64,000 nt of DNA, taken from an uncultured Pseudomonadota bacterium (lineage in GTDB: Bacteria > Pseudomonadota > Gammaproteobacteria > Burkholderiales > Rhodocyclaceae). The position numbers and the translations under genes are program-made. A model generated the notes under the pieces. That model saw only the letters and a program-made list of their open reading frames with translations. It made no database searches and was not told the origin of the DNA. Below are positions 62,018-64,000 of the stretch, one piece after another; positions within the stretch are counted from its first letter, which is position 1; the number at the start of each line of letters is the position of its first letter. The stretch spans positions 1 to 64,000 of the forward strand of contig CAIQBG010000009.1 in NCBI GenBank assembly GCA_903870055.1, written 5' to 3'.

Positions 62018-62662
62018 TCAGTCGCCAACGTAGGTGGCGGCATCGGGTTGTTTGATTGCTGGCATTGCTTTAGGGGCAGTCGGTGTGACAACGCCCATCG
62101 AGATCAGGTACTTCAGGGCATCTTCGACCGACATATCGAGTTCAACGACATCGGCTTTAGGCACCATCAGGAAGAAGCCGGATGTCGGATTCGGTGTAGT
62201 GGGTACGTAAAGGCTCACCATGTTGTTGCCGAGGTGTTCGGCAATTTCTCCGCCGGGCGCGCCTGTCAGAAAACCGATCGTCCAGCTGCCCTGGCGCGGA
62301 TATTGGACCAGAACGGCCTGACGAAAAGCCTGTCCTGATGGTGAAAATACGGTATCTGAAATCTGTTTGACGCTCTGGTAGATGCTGCGCACTACCGGAA
62401 TGCGATGCAGGAGTGCTTCCCACCACCGCACCAGATGTTGTCCGATAAAGTTGGCAGTCAGCAGGCCGGTAACAAAGACGACCAGCAGCGTCATCAGGGC
62501 GCCGACACCAGGGATGTTGAAGCCGACGAGCGCACGTGGTTGCCAGGCAATCGGTAAGAGCGTGATTGACTGGTCCATCATGCCGAGGATGAACGAAAGC
62601 ACCCAGATCGTAATGCCCAGAGGTGCCCAGATCAGCAGACCAGTAATAAAGTAACGTTTCAT
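62018..62662 (-). CDS. DUF502 family membrane protein
   Basis: A 214-residue inner-membrane protein with two N-terminal membrane segments, FITGLLIWAPLGITIWVLSFI near the start and ALMTLLVVFVTGLLTANFIG near residue 60. Between and after them are the family marks RIPVVRSIYQSVKQISDTVF and GEIAEHLGNNMVSLYVPTTPNPTSGFFLMVPKADV, quoted in parts. The function is unknown. DUF502 next to aspS is a known arrangement in Betaproteobacteria. The small FmdB-type zinc-ribbon gene often found with it is not seen here. Confidence 0.9.
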   Translation of the reverse strand: MKRYFITGLLIWAPLGITIWVLSFILGMMDQSITLLPIAWQPRALVGFNIPGVGALMTLLVVFVTGLLTANFIGQHLVRWWEALLHRIPVVRSIYQSVKQISDTVFSPSGQAFRQAVLVQYPRQGSWTIGFLTGAPGGEIAEHLGNNMVSLYVPTTPNPTSGFFLMVPKADVVELDMSVEDALKYLISMGVVTPTAPKAMPAIKQPDAATYVGD

Positions 62663-62737
62663 CGATTCGCCGCAAGGCGGCAGATAGGTTCCAAACCCTT
62701 GATTATAGCGGACTCGCGGCGATTTCAGTAGGCCAGC

Positions 62738-63946
62738 TTAAAGCACATTGCCCAGCTGGAATATCGGTAGATACATGGCAATGACCATGCCGCCGATAAT
62801 GAGCCCCAGAACGACCATCATTAGTGGTTCCAGTAGGCTGTTGAGCATGCTGACTCGGTCATTGACTTCACGGTCGTAGATCTCGGCAATTTTCCTGAGC
62901 ATATCGTCCAGCGCGCCAGACTCTTCGCCAATAGCGACCATCTGTACAGGCAAAGCGGTAAATACAGGCTGTTGCCTCATGGCGGCTGATAGGCTTGCGC
63001 CCTGCTGTAACTGCTGACAGATTTTGCGGGTTGCCGTGACAAAATTCCGGTTGCGAGCCGTGTCGCCGGCCGGCCCCAGAGCATCCAGCAGGGGAATCCC
63101 GGCACTAATTAGGCTGGACAGCGTCTGGCTCCAGCGTGCCAACGCGGCTTTCTGGAATAGATCGCCCAAAATCGGTAAACGGAAGACTAATCGATCTGTT
63201 GTGGCCTGCCAGTCTGCATTTTGTTGCCATTGCCGATAGAGCAGAAAACCGCACGCACCGATCGAGCCGAACATCAGCAAACCGTAATCTCGTAGGCCGT
63301 TGGACCCGGCAATCATCAGTTGTGTGGGCCAAGGGAGTGCAGCCCCAAAGCTGGAAAAGCTTTGCTCAAAGGCTGGAACAACGAGCCATAACAACAAGAT
63401 GCTCACGGCAACGGCGATGCCAAGAATGGCAATCGGATAAGCCAGGGCGCTCCGAATCTTGCTCTGTATAGCCTGCATTTTTTCGTGATAAGCGGCAATG
63501 CGCTCCAGCATGAGATCAAGAAGGCCAGATTGTTCGCCAGCGGCAACGAGGGTGCAGGTGAGTGGATCAAAGACTTCGGGATGCTGTTGCATGGATTGCG
63601 CAAGTGATGAACCCATCTGCAAGTCAGTCCGCATTTGCAACAGAATCTGGCTTGCCAGGGCTTGTTCCTGGCTCTTGGCGAGCAGCTCCATAGCGGAAAG
63701 CAAGGGCACGCCCGCATGAATCAGCGTTGCCAGCTGGCGCAGTATCAGGCTAATGGTTTTGCTCGATAAACGTGGTTGCCAGCGCCATGGACGCACTACT
63801 TTGATTGGGGTGATGCCTCGTTGACGTAACGCAACTCTGGCCCGCATATCGCTGGCGGCGCTAATTTCTCCTGTGAGCAACGTGCCGTTCTGGGCGATAC
63901 CTGTCCACCCAAAGCGTCTCAATGCTCCGGATTCAGTTTTAGACAC
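62738..63946 (-). CDS. pilC: Type IV pilus inner-membrane platform protein PilC (GspF family)
   Basis: Inner-membrane core of the type IV pilus machine, recruiting the assembly ATPase. The 402 residues show two GspF domains. The first is LILRQLATLIHAGVPLLSAMELLAKS, and the second is LARWSQTLSSLISAGIPLLDALGPAG. Three or four membrane segments include AILGIAVAVSILLLWLVVPAF and the C-terminal MMVVLGLIIGGMVIAMYLPIFQL. The GTG start overlaps the upstream ATPase gene by 8 bases. A type II secretion GspF is the alternative; PilC is favoured by the N-terminal WTGIAQNGTLLTGEI. Confidence 0.9.
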   Translation of the reverse strand: MSKTESGALRRFGWTGIAQNGTLLTGEISAASDMRARVALRQRGITPIKVVRPWRWQPRLSSKTISLILRQLATLIHAGVPLLSAMELLAKSQEQALASQILLQMRTDLQMGSSLAQSMQQHPEVFDPLTCTLVAAGEQSGLLDLMLERIAAYHEKMQAIQSKIRSALAYPIAILGIAVAVSILLLWLVVPAFEQSFSSFGAALPWPTQLMIAGSNGLRDYGLLMFGSIGACGFLLYRQWQQNADWQATTDRLVFRLPILGDLFQKAALARWSQTLSSLISAGIPLLDALGPAGDTARNRNFVTATRKICQQLQQGASLSAAMRQQPVFTALPVQMVAIGEESGALDDMLRKIAEIYDREVNDRVSMLNSLLEPLMMVVLGLIIGGMVIAMYLPIFQLGNVL

Positions 63947-64000
63947 AGCGATCCTCGCTGTGTTCAGTTTCGGCCAGCACTTCGGTCAGGGACGTTATTC
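63939..64000 (-). CDS. pilB: Pilus assembly ATPase PilB/GspE, C-terminal fragment
   Basis: The last 19 codons of an open frame enter from the right edge, reading ITSLTEVLAETEHSEDRCV and stop. ITSLTEVLAET matches the usual end of PilB/GspE ATPases, where a TTSLEEV-type segment follows the last domain. The position directly before and overlapping pilC supports this. The fragment is too short for certainty. Confidence 0.65.
   Translation of the reverse strand, partial: ITSLTEVLAETEHSEDRCV

Overview
This 64 kb window is a dense stretch of bacterial core chromosome. About 97 percent is coding and no gap between genes exceeds 300 bases. Gene content and order suggest a Betaproteobacterium, most likely in or near the Burkholderiales. 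The clues are an RpoD with a very long Lys/Ala/Pro-rich N-terminal tail, the rpsU-yqeY-dnaG-rpoD cluster next to tsaD-plsY-folB, the gpmA-ctpA-moeB // rhodanese-grxC-secB-gpsA arrangement, an apbC-dcd-(Orn/Lys/Arg decarboxylase) run, and a barstar-like gene next to aspS. Base composition looks moderate (about half G+C by eye). I assign no species.

Layout. Positions 1-170 hold the end of an IS3-family insertion sequence. Next, on the minus strand, come a CAT-anticodon tRNA (probably tRNA-Ile2), rpoD, dnaG, yqeY and rpsU, which form the macromolecular synthesis operon with its internal terminator. tsaD, plsY and folB follow. A long minus-strand operon (leuS-lptE-holA-proA-ogt-xerD, 15.1 to 8.0 kb) combines a tRNA synthetase, outer-membrane LPS assembly, replication, proline synthesis, DNA repair and chromosome dimer resolution. 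An unrecognised 116-residue gene lies beyond it, followed by uvrD-dgt-dnaE (helicase, dNTPase, replicative polymerase).

The middle holds a SulP anion transporter, metG, apbC, dcd and a PLP amino-acid decarboxylase. The ansB-aspA-symporter operon appears to convert asparagine to aspartate to fumarate. After it come thyA-pgi-folA, pepA, darP, pmbA, a phosphatase, and glyA-nrdR-ribD.

The right part holds gpmA-ctpA-moeB, rhodanese-grxC-secB-gpsA, trmL and comF, and bioB-bioC plus a DUF455 ferritin-like gene. These are followed by a cytochrome c4, engB-hemB, and a minus-strand run pilB(partial)-pilC-DUF502-aspS-barstar-nudB-argB-HAD phosphatase.

Folate and one-carbon genes recur (folB, folA, thyA, glyA, nudB), but in separate operons. 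I see no prophage, CRISPR array, restriction system or clear defence island. The most interesting items are modest: an orphan barstar-like inhibitor, a DUF455 protein in a biotin operon, a GpsA lacking the first glycine of its nucleotide-binding loop, several dyad elements at promoters, convergent gene overlaps of 46 to 72 bases, and an unrecognised small gene. Assignments rest on reading motifs and on family knowledge; no database search was run.
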